Shown piece after piece: positions 22,318 to 28,365 of a stretch of 28,365 nucleotides of DNA. The stretch comes from Candidatus Naiadarchaeum limnaeum (GTDB lineage Archaea; Undinarchaeota; Undinarchaeia; Undinarchaeales; Naiadarchaeaceae), in contig DVAB01000042.1 in the NCBI GenBank assembly GCA_014189685.1, positions 1 to 28,365 on the forward strand. Reading direction: 5' to 3'. Every line of letters starts with the position of its first letter. Positions within the stretch are counted from its first letter, which is position 1. The translations under genes and the position numbers were made by a program. The notes beneath the pieces were generated by a model. That model was given only the letters and a program-made list of their open reading frames with translations, was not told the DNA's origin and searched no databases.

Positions 22318-23583
22318 ATGGCGTTTGAAAAAGACCTGTTCCATGTACAAAAAGATGAGGTAGCTGCTAAAGAACTTGTAGGTGGAAAAGAAGAAAAAAA
22401 TGTCCCAACTGTTTATATAATTTGTGGGTCGCCTGGAAATTGGAAATCTACTTTTACTCTCAGTCTTATGGTGAACTACTTGAAAGAGGCTAAAGGTGAA
22501 TATGGCCTTTATTTCACATTTGAACAACGAACCAAATCTCTGCGATCCTCTTTTGGAGAAATTACAGAGATTAATTTAGATAAGATAAACAACTTTAAAA
22601 TGATAGATATAGCTCGAGGAAGGGAAGAGAGACAAACTACGATAATTAGAGATGCTATGGAAAAAATTAATGCAATTGATGAAGAACTTGCAGTTCTTAG
22701 TGATGTTTTTTCACGATTAGTGGAAGGTGTAAAAGAACTCCCTGTTGAGGAGAGAAAAGAGATTGAGCCGAAAGTCCCGGATGAGTTCCTTCAAGAATTG
22801 AGAAAAGAAGGTATTCCACCAGAACTTCTGCAACAATTCACAAAAGGGGCATTAGTCGATGTTACAGAAGAGCAGGTTGACAAGCTCAACAGAATAGTGC
22901 GCGATGTATTCAATAAAAGGCTTGATAAAGATAGGAGCAGGATGGAAAAAATAGATGGGCTTATTGAAACAGCCAATGAAGGATTAAAGAAATTAAAGGC
23001 AGATGCAGATGGTGCTAAAAAAGCAAAAGATGAAGTGCAATATAAGATGTTGAGCAAATTGCATGAGGGTCTTAAAGTTAGAATAGCAAGAGCGAAGGAG
23101 TTGAGGAAAGAGAGAGAAGGTCTTGTGAAAAAAGCAGAGGACGGCTTAGAAGAAGTGGAATTCAATTGGCCTGAACTAATTTATGGGATGATATCAAAAT
23201 TCAGGGGTTATGGAAAAAACGTTACTCTAATAGCTGTTGACTCATTGGCAGGCCTTTATACAGCAACTGGAATGTTCCCAGCGCCAAACACTAGAGCAGT
23301 CGTGCATAAAATTTTCGACAGATTAAGAGAGCTTGAGGTAAGAGCACTTCTTGTTGCAGATATACCTAAGTGGGAAAACGAGCCGGCAAACCTATATGAT
23401 GATGAGGACTTTCTTGCTGATGCAGTAATGGGGGTTGGGTTAAATATATTAAAAAAGGAGAAACAAAGGTATGTTCGTATTAAGAAGCATAGATTTTATG
23501 ATCACTCACATGATCGATATAGACTTGAAATTATGAAAAAGTATGGGGTTGTTATAAAGGGCTATTTGCCGCCCGTTGCATAA
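22318..23583 (+). CDS. KaiC-family ATPase with coiled-coil insertion and atypical Walker A
   Basis: A 421-residue RecA-superfamily protein of the archaeal KaiC/RAD55 group. Residues 31-75 give the P-loop strand and IICGSPGNWKST, then GLYFTFEQR, where Glu69 corresponds to the catalytic Glu region of KaiC. The Walker A Gly before Lys43 is replaced by Trp42. The core is then interrupted by about 180 residues (roughly 103-283) of charged helix with strong coiled-coil character. It resumes at WPELIYGMISKFRGYGKNVT with Walker B LIAVDSLAGLYT (Asp308), VRALLVADIPKWE and FLADAVMGVGLNILKKEKQR, then IKKHRFYDHSHDRYRLEI as in KaiC ends. Lys43, Ser44 and Thr45 remain, so ATP binding is plausible but hydrolysis uncertain. 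nurA follows after 32 bp, the coiled-coil gene is divergent. Confidence 0.85.
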   Translation: MAFEKDLFHVQKDEVAAKELVGGKEEKNVPTVYIICGSPGNWKSTFTLSLMVNYLKEAKGEYGLYFTFEQRTKSLRSSFGEITEINLDKINNFKMIDIARGREERQTTIIRDAMEKINAIDEELAVLSDVFSRLVEGVKELPVEERKEIEPKVPDEFLQELRKEGIPPELLQQFTKGALVDVTEEQVDKLNRIVRDVFNKRLDKDRSRMEKIDGLIETANEGLKKLKADADGAKKAKDEVQYKMLSKLHEGLKVRIARAKELRKEREGLVKKAEDGLEEVEFNWPELIYGMISKFRGYGKNVTLIAVDSLAGLYTATGMFPAPNTRAVVHKIFDRLRELEVRALLVADIPKWENEPANLYDDEDFLADAVMGVGLNILKKEKQRYVRIKKHRFYDHSHDRYRLEIMKKYGVVIKGYLPPVA

Positions 23584-23615
23584 AACTTAATTACTATAAA
23601 ACACTAATTTTCTTT

Positions 23616-24764
23616 ATGGAACTTGAAACAGAACTAAACAAACTAGCCCAAAATATAAAGGCCCTAGAGCATCAGCGCTCTTCATTAGGAGAGGCGCTTA
23701 AAAAAATTAAGGCACAAATAGAATTCCCAAAAAGAGATTCGGATATTATTGAGGATAAGTTTGTTACAAAAGTTAAGCCAGATGAATTAAAAAATTTAAA
23801 AGTAGCAGCTGTAGATGGCGGAATTGTCCAGACAAAATTGCACGGAGTAAACTTGGTTGTTGGCCGCGCAGCCGCGGTTGTTTTTGATTTTAAAAATGGA
23901 GTTCTTTTTAACACGAATTATTATCCGGATGCTTTTCCAAGTCACCAGCTGCTTTCATTTAATGCACCAATAACAGATAGAGATTACGCTATTTCGATTT
24001 CATTAAACAGGCAAATAATGGAAATATCTACTGCAGAAAAAGTTGTTTCTAATTTCTCCCCAGAATTAATGCTCTTGGACGGGAGTGTTTTGCCATTGGC
24101 TATGGACAAGCCTGAAAAAAATTCACCAGAATTTAAGAGATATGAAAATTTGATTCAAACCTACTTGAGCTTATACAGAACTTGCTCGAAAAAGAAAACC
24201 CAGCTTGCAGGCGTAATAGAGGATTCAGGCGGGTTAAGGCTTACAACTTTGCTGAAAGAAAAAGTAGTTCCGGGGGTAATCCAAAGCTCTGAGTTTGACG
24301 GCGGAATTGTTGATGTTCTGGAACAAAATAAGAGTATTTTAGAAAATACAAACGATAGCAATGTAATATTTTACATTTTAGATGTTGGCGAGCGCACTTG
24401 TGTCTATTCTTATTCTGCAGATCCTGAAAAACACCAAGTCTTAAAGGATTTAGAGGATTACGGTGGAAAAATTTTCTCGTTTTACTTAAAAACAGTTCCA
24501 TTTGATCGGCCGATTAGAATTGATTTCGTTTCAGAATCTGATATGCAGGAAAAGATTACAAAAATCGCAAATGATATTGCTTCAAAAGTTCTGGCAATGA
24601 GCATGCACAATGAGACTTATGGATTCCCAAGCATCTTAATTGAGGCAGACGGTCGCGCAAGGCTTTCTGAGCGCGATTTGGATTTGATTTATCATAGATT
24701 AAAGGATAAGGTCGGGGATTTGCCGAGTTTGTTTAAATTGCGCCGAGAGTTAAGACCATTTTAA
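23616..24764 (+). CDS. nurA: NurA 5'-3' nuclease
   Basis: A 382-residue member of the NurA family, the nuclease that works with the HerA translocase to resect DNA ends in archaeal double-strand-break repair. It shows the catalytic AAVDGG motif (Asp67 in LKVAAVDGGIVQTKLHG), a second acidic motif ELMLLDGSVLPLAM (Asp154), and IEDSGGLRL and C-terminal YGFPSILIEADGRARLS, the conserved late block. It starts with a helical stretch (1-60). herA follows 47 bp downstream with its own TATA-like box, the usual archaeal pairing; mre11 and rad50 are not in the window. The KaiC-like gene ends 32 bp upstream and may be co-transcribed. Confidence 0.88.
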   Translation: MELETELNKLAQNIKALEHQRSSLGEALKKIKAQIEFPKRDSDIIEDKFVTKVKPDELKNLKVAAVDGGIVQTKLHGVNLVVGRAAAVVFDFKNGVLFNTNYYPDAFPSHQLLSFNAPITDRDYAISISLNRQIMEISTAEKVVSNFSPELMLLDGSVLPLAMDKPEKNSPEFKRYENLIQTYLSLYRTCSKKKTQLAGVIEDSGGLRLTTLLKEKVVPGVIQSSEFDGGIVDVLEQNKSILENTNDSNVIFYILDVGERTCVYSYSADPEKHQVLKDLEDYGGKIFSFYLKTVPFDRPIRIDFVSESDMQEKITKIANDIASKVLAMSMHNETYGFPSILIEADGRARLSERDLDLIYHRLKDKVGDLPSLFKLRRELRPF

Positions 24765-24779
24765 CTATCTAGGAAGGTT

Positions 24780-24790
24780 CAAATATTAGC
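24780..24790 (+). promoter_or_regulatory. herA: TATA-like box for herA
   Basis: CAAATATTAGC is centred 27 nt before the ATG at 24812, supporting that start over the in-frame TTG (24806) and GTG (24809) just upstream. Confidence 0.4.
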
Positions 24791-24811
24791 AAATACTAGT
24801 TATTTTTGGTG

Positions 24812-26359
24812 ATGGAATTCGTAGAAATAGGAACTGTAGTAAGCAACACAGAAGGCCCGACACCCTCACAATTTGATTTTGTTGTAAAGGATAATGGCGC
24901 AAAAGTTAGAAAGGGGCAATTTGTTGAACTAGAAACAGACGAGGGCCGCTTAGTAGGCAGAATCGAAGATATTTTCAAGGCAAACAGATATTTTGAGCGA
25001 GCTGAAAGTGTAAGGGAATATGAAAAAAACAAAGATATGAGTTCTATTTTTCCAGTGGACAGATGGGAATTTACAGTTGCGCGTGCAAAACCATTGGGAA
25101 TTATGGCAAATCCAGGAACACTCAAGCCAAGTTTTCCGCCTTCTCCTGGAGAAAAAGTTTTTTTAGCAAGCGAAGATGTGCTTCCAAAATTTCTTGGACT
25201 GGATGAAAACGGAATTAACCTTGGAACAATAGAGCATCATGATATTGAAGTAAAAATTAATTTAACAAAGCTTTTGCAGAAACATCTTGCAATCCTTGCT
25301 ATGAGCGGCGCAGGAAAATCATACTTTACTAGCATTTTAATTGAAGAGCTTTTGGAACGGCAGAAAAAATACGGAAGAGTTGGAGTTGTTCTAATAGATG
25401 TACACGGAGAATACACTAGTTTTGCAGAGCCTGTGAAAGCTGGCGATAAATGTATAGATTACAGCAAAAAGTGCGCGCATATAAATGGGGTTAATATCCG
25501 AATTGGAATCTCAAATATGAGCGCCGAGCAATTAATGTATTATATGCCAAACATGAGCGCCATACAGAGGAGAGAATTGGCAAAAGTTTTCGATTCATTT
25601 AAAAGAAAAATGAAAAAAGGCGAGGGAACTTTTAATTTAGATGATATAATTAAGGAAGTTGAAGAAACAGATTTGATAAAAAAACAGGCAACTAAAGAAA
25701 GCCTGATTGGATGGCTTTATGATGCGAACAAAGACACTATTTTTTCAGATACTGATTATCCGAATTTGCGAACTCTTGTTAAGCCGGGGCATCTCTCAAT
25801 AATTGATTTAAGCGGAATTCTTGGGAGCAGGAGAAAACAAATAATAGTTTCGCATCTTGCACGCGAACTTTTCAACATGCGCCGCAACAATCAAATTCCA
25901 CCATTTTTATTGGTTATCGAGGAGGCGCATCAGTTTGTTCCAGAAGGAGTTAAAAGCGAGTATGCGCTTGCAAAAAGCATAGTTGAACAAGTAGCCCGCG
26001 AAGGAAGAAAGTTTCATGCTTCTGTCTGTTTAATATCTCAAAGGCCAAAAAGATTGAGCACAACTGTTCTCTCGCAATGCAATACGCACATAATAATGCG
26101 TGTAACTAATCCTTATGATTTAGACCATATAAAACAGAGCTCAGAGGGAATTACACAGAGTGCATTGGATTCAATAAGCACCTTGCCAGTTGGGGAAGGT
26201 TTAATTGTTGGCGAGGCAGTTAATCATCCGATTTTTGTAAAAATTAGAAAAAGAAAATCCCAAGAAAGTACAAAAGGAATTGATTTGGAAAAAGCTGCTC
26301 AAAAATTTGAGGAAAAAATGGAAGCGCGCTCAAAAGATGCAGAGGCGTTTTTCGGATGA
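24812..26359 (+). CDS. herA: HerA-type DNA translocase/helicase
   Basis: A 515-residue hexameric FtsK/HerA-type ATPase that pumps DNA to NurA during end resection. The N-terminal HAS-barrel (residues 1-95) is followed by Walker A AMSGAGKS (163-170), VVLIDVHGEY (192-201), the inserted helical region (235-310), Walker B LLVIEEAH (366-373), and the arginine-finger region VAREGRKFHASVCLISQRP (394-412) with HIIMRVTNP after it. Length is typical. It lies directly after nurA and overlaps the next gene by 4 bp (ATGA), so translation of the two is probably coupled. Confidence 0.95.
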   Translation: MEFVEIGTVVSNTEGPTPSQFDFVVKDNGAKVRKGQFVELETDEGRLVGRIEDIFKANRYFERAESVREYEKNKDMSSIFPVDRWEFTVARAKPLGIMANPGTLKPSFPPSPGEKVFLASEDVLPKFLGLDENGINLGTIEHHDIEVKINLTKLLQKHLAILAMSGAGKSYFTSILIEELLERQKKYGRVGVVLIDVHGEYTSFAEPVKAGDKCIDYSKKCAHINGVNIRIGISNMSAEQLMYYMPNMSAIQRRELAKVFDSFKRKMKKGEGTFNLDDIIKEVEETDLIKKQATKESLIGWLYDANKDTIFSDTDYPNLRTLVKPGHLSIIDLSGILGSRRKQIIVSHLARELFNMRRNNQIPPFLLVIEEAHQFVPEGVKSEYALAKSIVEQVAREGRKFHASVCLISQRPKRLSTTVLSQCNTHIIMRVTNPYDLDHIKQSSEGITQSALDSISTLPVGEGLIVGEAVNHPIFVKIRKRKSQESTKGIDLEKAAQKFEEKMEARSKDAEAFFG

Positions 26360-26886
26360 AAATAGAAGTTCTTCAGGATGAAAACATTCCAAGAGCCATA
26401 GGGATAAAACTTGATCAAGGCGATGAACCACATCGTTATTATGAGGAACTTAAGGAAAAAATTGGCGATATTAAGCTTGATTATATAATTGGTATTGGTG
26501 TAGAAAAGCGTGAAAAGAATGAAGTAATTAACGATCCAGATGCAGAGATCAAATTAATATTGAACTGCATTTTGGGTTTTAGTGGTGCACGAAAAATTAA
26601 AGTTATAGTAAGTGACCCGCGTAAACTTTCGAATTGGAGTTTTTTGATAAAAGACTTAAAAGATGTTATTGGCGGGAGGGTACTCTTGATAATGGAAAAA
26701 GAGTATGTACAACAGGGTTATCTGTTGCGGATTGTAAAACTTCTTGGGCAGACGCCGATTAGAATGGAAGTAGATTCTTATGCTTTACGGCATAGATTGG
26801 ATTCAGTTGAAGCGGCGATGGAATCGTTAAGAAAAATCATACACAATTTCCCTCTTGTGATAGTTTACGAGCCTGTAAAAGATTAA
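26356..26886 (+). CDS. Hypothetical protein coupled to herA, 176 residues
   Basis: I do not recognise this protein. Its ATG overlaps the herA stop by 4 bp, the tightest coupling in the operon, which suggests work with HerA-NurA. It is mixed alpha/beta without signal or membrane segments. It has strands KIEVLQDENI, LDYIIGIGVEK, KIKVIVSDP, VLLIMEKEY and PLVIVYEP, and helices between them, in a pattern like a Rossmann-type or nuclease-like fold. Acidic candidates (Asp60, Asp62 and Glu64 in NDPDAEIKLILN; Asp86 in VSDPRK) are visible, but I cannot show a catalytic site. It could be a regulatory subunit, an additional nuclease or unrelated. Confidence 0.75.
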   Translation: MKIEVLQDENIPRAIGIKLDQGDEPHRYYEELKEKIGDIKLDYIIGIGVEKREKNEVINDPDAEIKLILNCILGFSGARKIKVIVSDPRKLSNWSFLIKDLKDVIGGRVLLIMEKEYVQQGYLLRIVKLLGQTPIRMEVDSYALRHRLDSVEAAMESLRKIIHNFPLVIVYEPVKD

Positions 26887-27310
26887 ACACCCATGGTCCG
26901 AAACTTTTAATAAAAAGGGAGCAGAGTGGATTATTCCATTGGTCATGCAAACATTGGATAGCCGCAAACAAAGACATTATGTAGGATTAATAACTTTATA
27001 GTGAGTAAAATGAGGATAGGAAGAGGAAACATCACCATAGTCCCTATTCATATTCATATAAAGCTTGAGCCTACCGATACACACGAAAATTCTGCTTTCC
27101 TGCTCAAGCGCGCTCTTGCATTGACAGGGTTTGATTATGTTGTTGGGATTATACATTTTACTTCTTTTTACTTTGACTTTCATTATCAGACCATCTGGGT
27201 GCAGCACGACGTCGTGTTGCGTGCATTCATTTGCTGATTAAATATGTTGGAGTAGAATCTATAATTTTCACCATTTACATAAGCTAAGTTATTAGAAAAA
27301 CATTATTAGA
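26887..27310. other. Long intergenic stretch without a convincing gene
   Basis: About 420 bp with no gene I can support. It contains an inverted repeat GCTTGAGC/GCTCAAGC (27063-27070 and 27102-27109, 31-nt loop) and a near-palindrome GCAGCACGACGTCGTGTTGC (27201-27220) with a perfect CACGACGTCGTG core, which looks like an operator or cruciform site. A reading frame from about 27010 to 27237 (75 residues) has no recognisable features. An RNA gene cannot be excluded. Confidence 0.5.
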
Positions 27311-27335
27311 AATAAAAAATGCGGCAAGCGCCGCA
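27311..27335 (-). terminator. Intrinsic terminator after the 29-residue gene
   Basis: On the minus strand TGCGGC-GCTT-GCCGCA (27335-27320) is followed by TTTTTTATT. The GC-rich 6-bp stem plus T run begins 6 bp after the stop codon at 27342-27344. This form is typical of bacterial intrinsic termination; archaeal termination mostly needs only the T run. Confidence 0.65.
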
Positions 27336-27341
27336 ATAAAA

Positions 27342-27431
27342 TTATCGCTTCTTAGGTTTTGATTTTTTACCTTTGCCTGATTTGGATACTCGCTTCTTTG
27401 CGTTTCGCCTCGTCTTGCTTGATATTGCCAT
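27342..27431 (-). CDS. Very basic 29-residue protein
   Basis: A short gene of 29 codons plus stop, with 14 Lys/Arg and no acidic residue (starts MAISSKTRRNAKKR, ends KKSKPKKR). It has a strong ribosome-binding site GGAGGT (27435-27440) just before the ATG, a TATA-like box at 27493-27504 giving a leader of about 40 nt, and an intrinsic terminator after its stop. This complete set of signals argues that it is real despite its size. The Ser/Lys/Gly-rich tail resembles tails of histones or ribosomal proteins, so it probably binds nucleic acid; no family is recognised. Confidence 0.6.
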   Translation of the reverse strand: MAISSKTRRNAKKRVSKSGKGKKSKPKKR

Positions 27432-27492
27432 GTGACCTCCAGAATCGTTATCAGTTCACCTGAGTAAAAATCCTATACCATACTATGTTGTA

Positions 27493-27504
27493 GTTGTATA
27501 TAAG
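27493..27504 (-). promoter_or_regulatory. TATA-like box for the 29-residue gene
   Basis: CTTATATACAAC on the minus strand predicts a start near 27472 and a leader of about 40 nt carrying GGAGGT at 27435-27440. Confidence 0.4.
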
Positions 27505-27583
27505 TGTGTGTATATATGGTGTACATTATTATAAAATGTTTAATTTGGAGATGGTTGTCGTAATTAGTCTGATTTCTTTACTG

Positions 27584-27677
27584 CACTATTATCCTCCTCC
27601 TTGGCGGCAGTCGGTCACACTACTGTGTGCCCTCCGCTCGCCATTCGGCTCGCTCTGCGCCACGGAGGATAATAGTG
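27584..27677. repeat. 94-bp element with 14-bp perfect terminal inverted repeats
   Basis: CACTATTATCCTCC (27584-27597) and GGAGGATAATAGTG (27664-27677) are exact inverted repeats around a GC-rich centre. Inside are CACAC-TACT-GTGTG (27616-27629) and CCTCCG (27631-27636), which can pair alternatively with CGGAGG (27663-27668); GCTCGC also occurs twice. The element could be a MITE-like insertion or a structured RNA with two alternative folds. It sits in the 307-bp gap between the 29-residue gene and the S2P gene, upstream of the latter's TATA-like box; the rest of that gap (27432-27583) has only the promoter and leader of the 29-residue gene. Confidence 0.65.
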
Positions 27678-27708
27678 TACGTCACAAACGATTATGTACT
27701 CCCAAACC

Positions 27709-27718
27709 CTTAAATATT
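27709..27718 (+). promoter_or_regulatory. TATA-like box for the S2P gene
   Basis: CTTAAATATT is centred about 26 nt before the ATG at 27739, consistent with leaderless transcription. Confidence 0.5.
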
Positions 27719-27738
27719 CCAAAATAATCATTGTTTTC

Positions 27739-28365
27739 ATGGGTAAAAGTGGTCATCGTATTTTCCGGGTGTTTGGTATAGATGTGTATCTGCACTATTC
27801 TTGGTGGTTCATCTTTATACTCGTTGCATATCAACTCGCTACTGATTATTTTCCTACGTATTACGGTGGATTTAGTTCGAATGGTTATTGGTTATTAGGA
27901 GTAGGAGCAGCGGTATTACTGTTTGTTTCTATTTTGCTTCATGAATTATCACATTCGCTTGTGGCGAACATGCGCAAACTGAAAGTTGAGAAGATCATGC
28001 TGTTCTTTTTTGGGGGAGTTGCAAGTATTCCGCAGGAAGATGTTGAGCCTGTTACTGAGTTCTGGATGGCGCTGGCAGGACCGTTGTTTAGTTTAGCGTT
28101 TGGTGGATTCCTTTATTTGATTCATGTGACGGCGACGTCGGTTCCGGTGATTGCGATTACGGGCTACTTGTGGACGTTGAACGTTGGTGTTGCGCTGTTT
28201 AACTTGGTTCCTGCATATCCACTGGATGGTGGGCGCGTGTTTCGCGCGCTGTTAATGTTCTATTATAAAGATATCACTGTTGCAACGCGCATTGCAAGCA
28301 AGGGCGGACGAGGATTTGGGGGAGCGCTTGCCATCATGGGCGTACTTACGCTGTTTGCAGGTGCA
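27739..28365 (+). CDS. Site-2-type intramembrane zinc protease (M50), 3'-truncated
   Basis: The first 209 residues of an S2P/SpoIVFB-like rhomboid-unrelated membrane metalloprotease, cut by the window edge. It begins with a strand RIFRVFGIDVYLHYSWW, then helices; HELSH (68-72) gives the zinc ligands His68/His72 and catalytic Glu69, and LVPAYPLDGGRV (156-167) gives the third ligand Asp163. At least five membrane helices are visible. Such proteases cut substrates within the membrane, often anti-sigma or regulatory factors; archaeal versions frequently carry C-terminal CBS domains, which could lie beyond the edge. Codons here (GCG, CGC, CTG, GTG) are more GC-rich than elsewhere in the window, which may mean recent transfer. 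Confidence 0.93.
   Translation, partial: MGKSGHRIFRVFGIDVYLHYSWWFIFILVAYQLATDYFPTYYGGFSSNGYWLLGVGAAVLLFVSILLHELSHSLVANMRKLKVEKIMLFFFGGVASIPQEDVEPVTEFWMALAGPLFSLAFGGFLYLIHVTATSVPVIAITGYLWTLNVGVALFNLVPAYPLDGGRVFRALLMFYYKDITVATRIASKGGRGFGGALAIMGVLTLFAGA

Noticed and set aside
23616-26886. HerA-NurA as an antiviral defence island
   Set aside because: HerA-like ATPases do occur in defence systems, but this pairing and these lengths are the ordinary archaeal DNA end-resection set; no toxin, Sir2 or other defence gene is adjacent.
27010-27237. Possible 75-78-residue gene
   Set aside because: No recognisable domain, no clear ribosome-binding site, includes the palindrome, and the opposite strand is equally open; kept only as a note in the intergenic entry.
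27494-27727. 77-residue frame upstream of the S2P gene
   Set aside because: It reads through the 94-bp inverted-repeat element and its composition is not protein-like.
1-28365. CRISPR arrays, insertion sequences, integrases, rRNA
   Set aside because: Looked for regularly spaced direct repeats, transposase or integrase motifs and rRNA-like sequence; none seen.

Overview
The window is AT-rich archaeal chromosomal DNA, probably from a DPANN-type lineage. That placement is an inference; no rRNA is present. Archaeal signs are the start of archaeal release factor aRF1, an archaeal S16 (Lon-like) secreted protease, the HerA-NurA repair pair, and a repeated pattern of TATA-like boxes about 25-30 nt before start codons, as expected for leaderless mRNAs. 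S-adenosylmethionine synthetase is instead of the bacterial type.

Layout. 1-1652: minus-strand aRF1 (partial), a signal-peptide protein and an MBL-fold hydrolase. 1695-5886: tRNA-Ala(CGC) with an odd elbow, the secreted S16 protease, metK, and a divergent HTH-CBS regulator followed by an 87-residue protein. 5927-8787: tRNA-Ile(GAT), two unknown genes, NAD kinase and NAD(P)HX dehydratase; both enzymes serve the NAD(P) pool. 8789-11474: a minus-strand envelope cluster of a copper protein with a cell-wall-binding-like domain, a small Gly-rich anchored protein and a processive-type glycosyltransferase. 11620-13934: an unknown membrane protein and MetRS.

14045-23583 is the most interesting part. 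Two paralogous membrane-hairpin proteins carry Ig-like and carboxypeptidase-regulatory-like beta domains. They are followed by a soluble Ig-like protein, a coiled-coil protein with a terminal hydrophobic helix, and a KaiC-family ATPase with a coiled-coil insertion and Trp in its Walker A loop. Three of these proteins have a segment resembling the archaeal DUF835 domain. I read the locus as a candidate KaiC-centred signalling or scaffold system at the inner face of the membrane; that is inference from architecture and gene order.

23616-26886 holds nurA, herA and a 176-residue gene overlapping herA by 4 bp. From 26887 on the sequence changes: a long non-coding stretch, a 29-residue very basic protein with a strong Shine-Dalgarno and its own terminator, a 94-bp inverted-repeat element, and a truncated site-2-type protease whose codon use is visibly more GC-rich. 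No CRISPR array, transposase, integrase or rRNA was seen.
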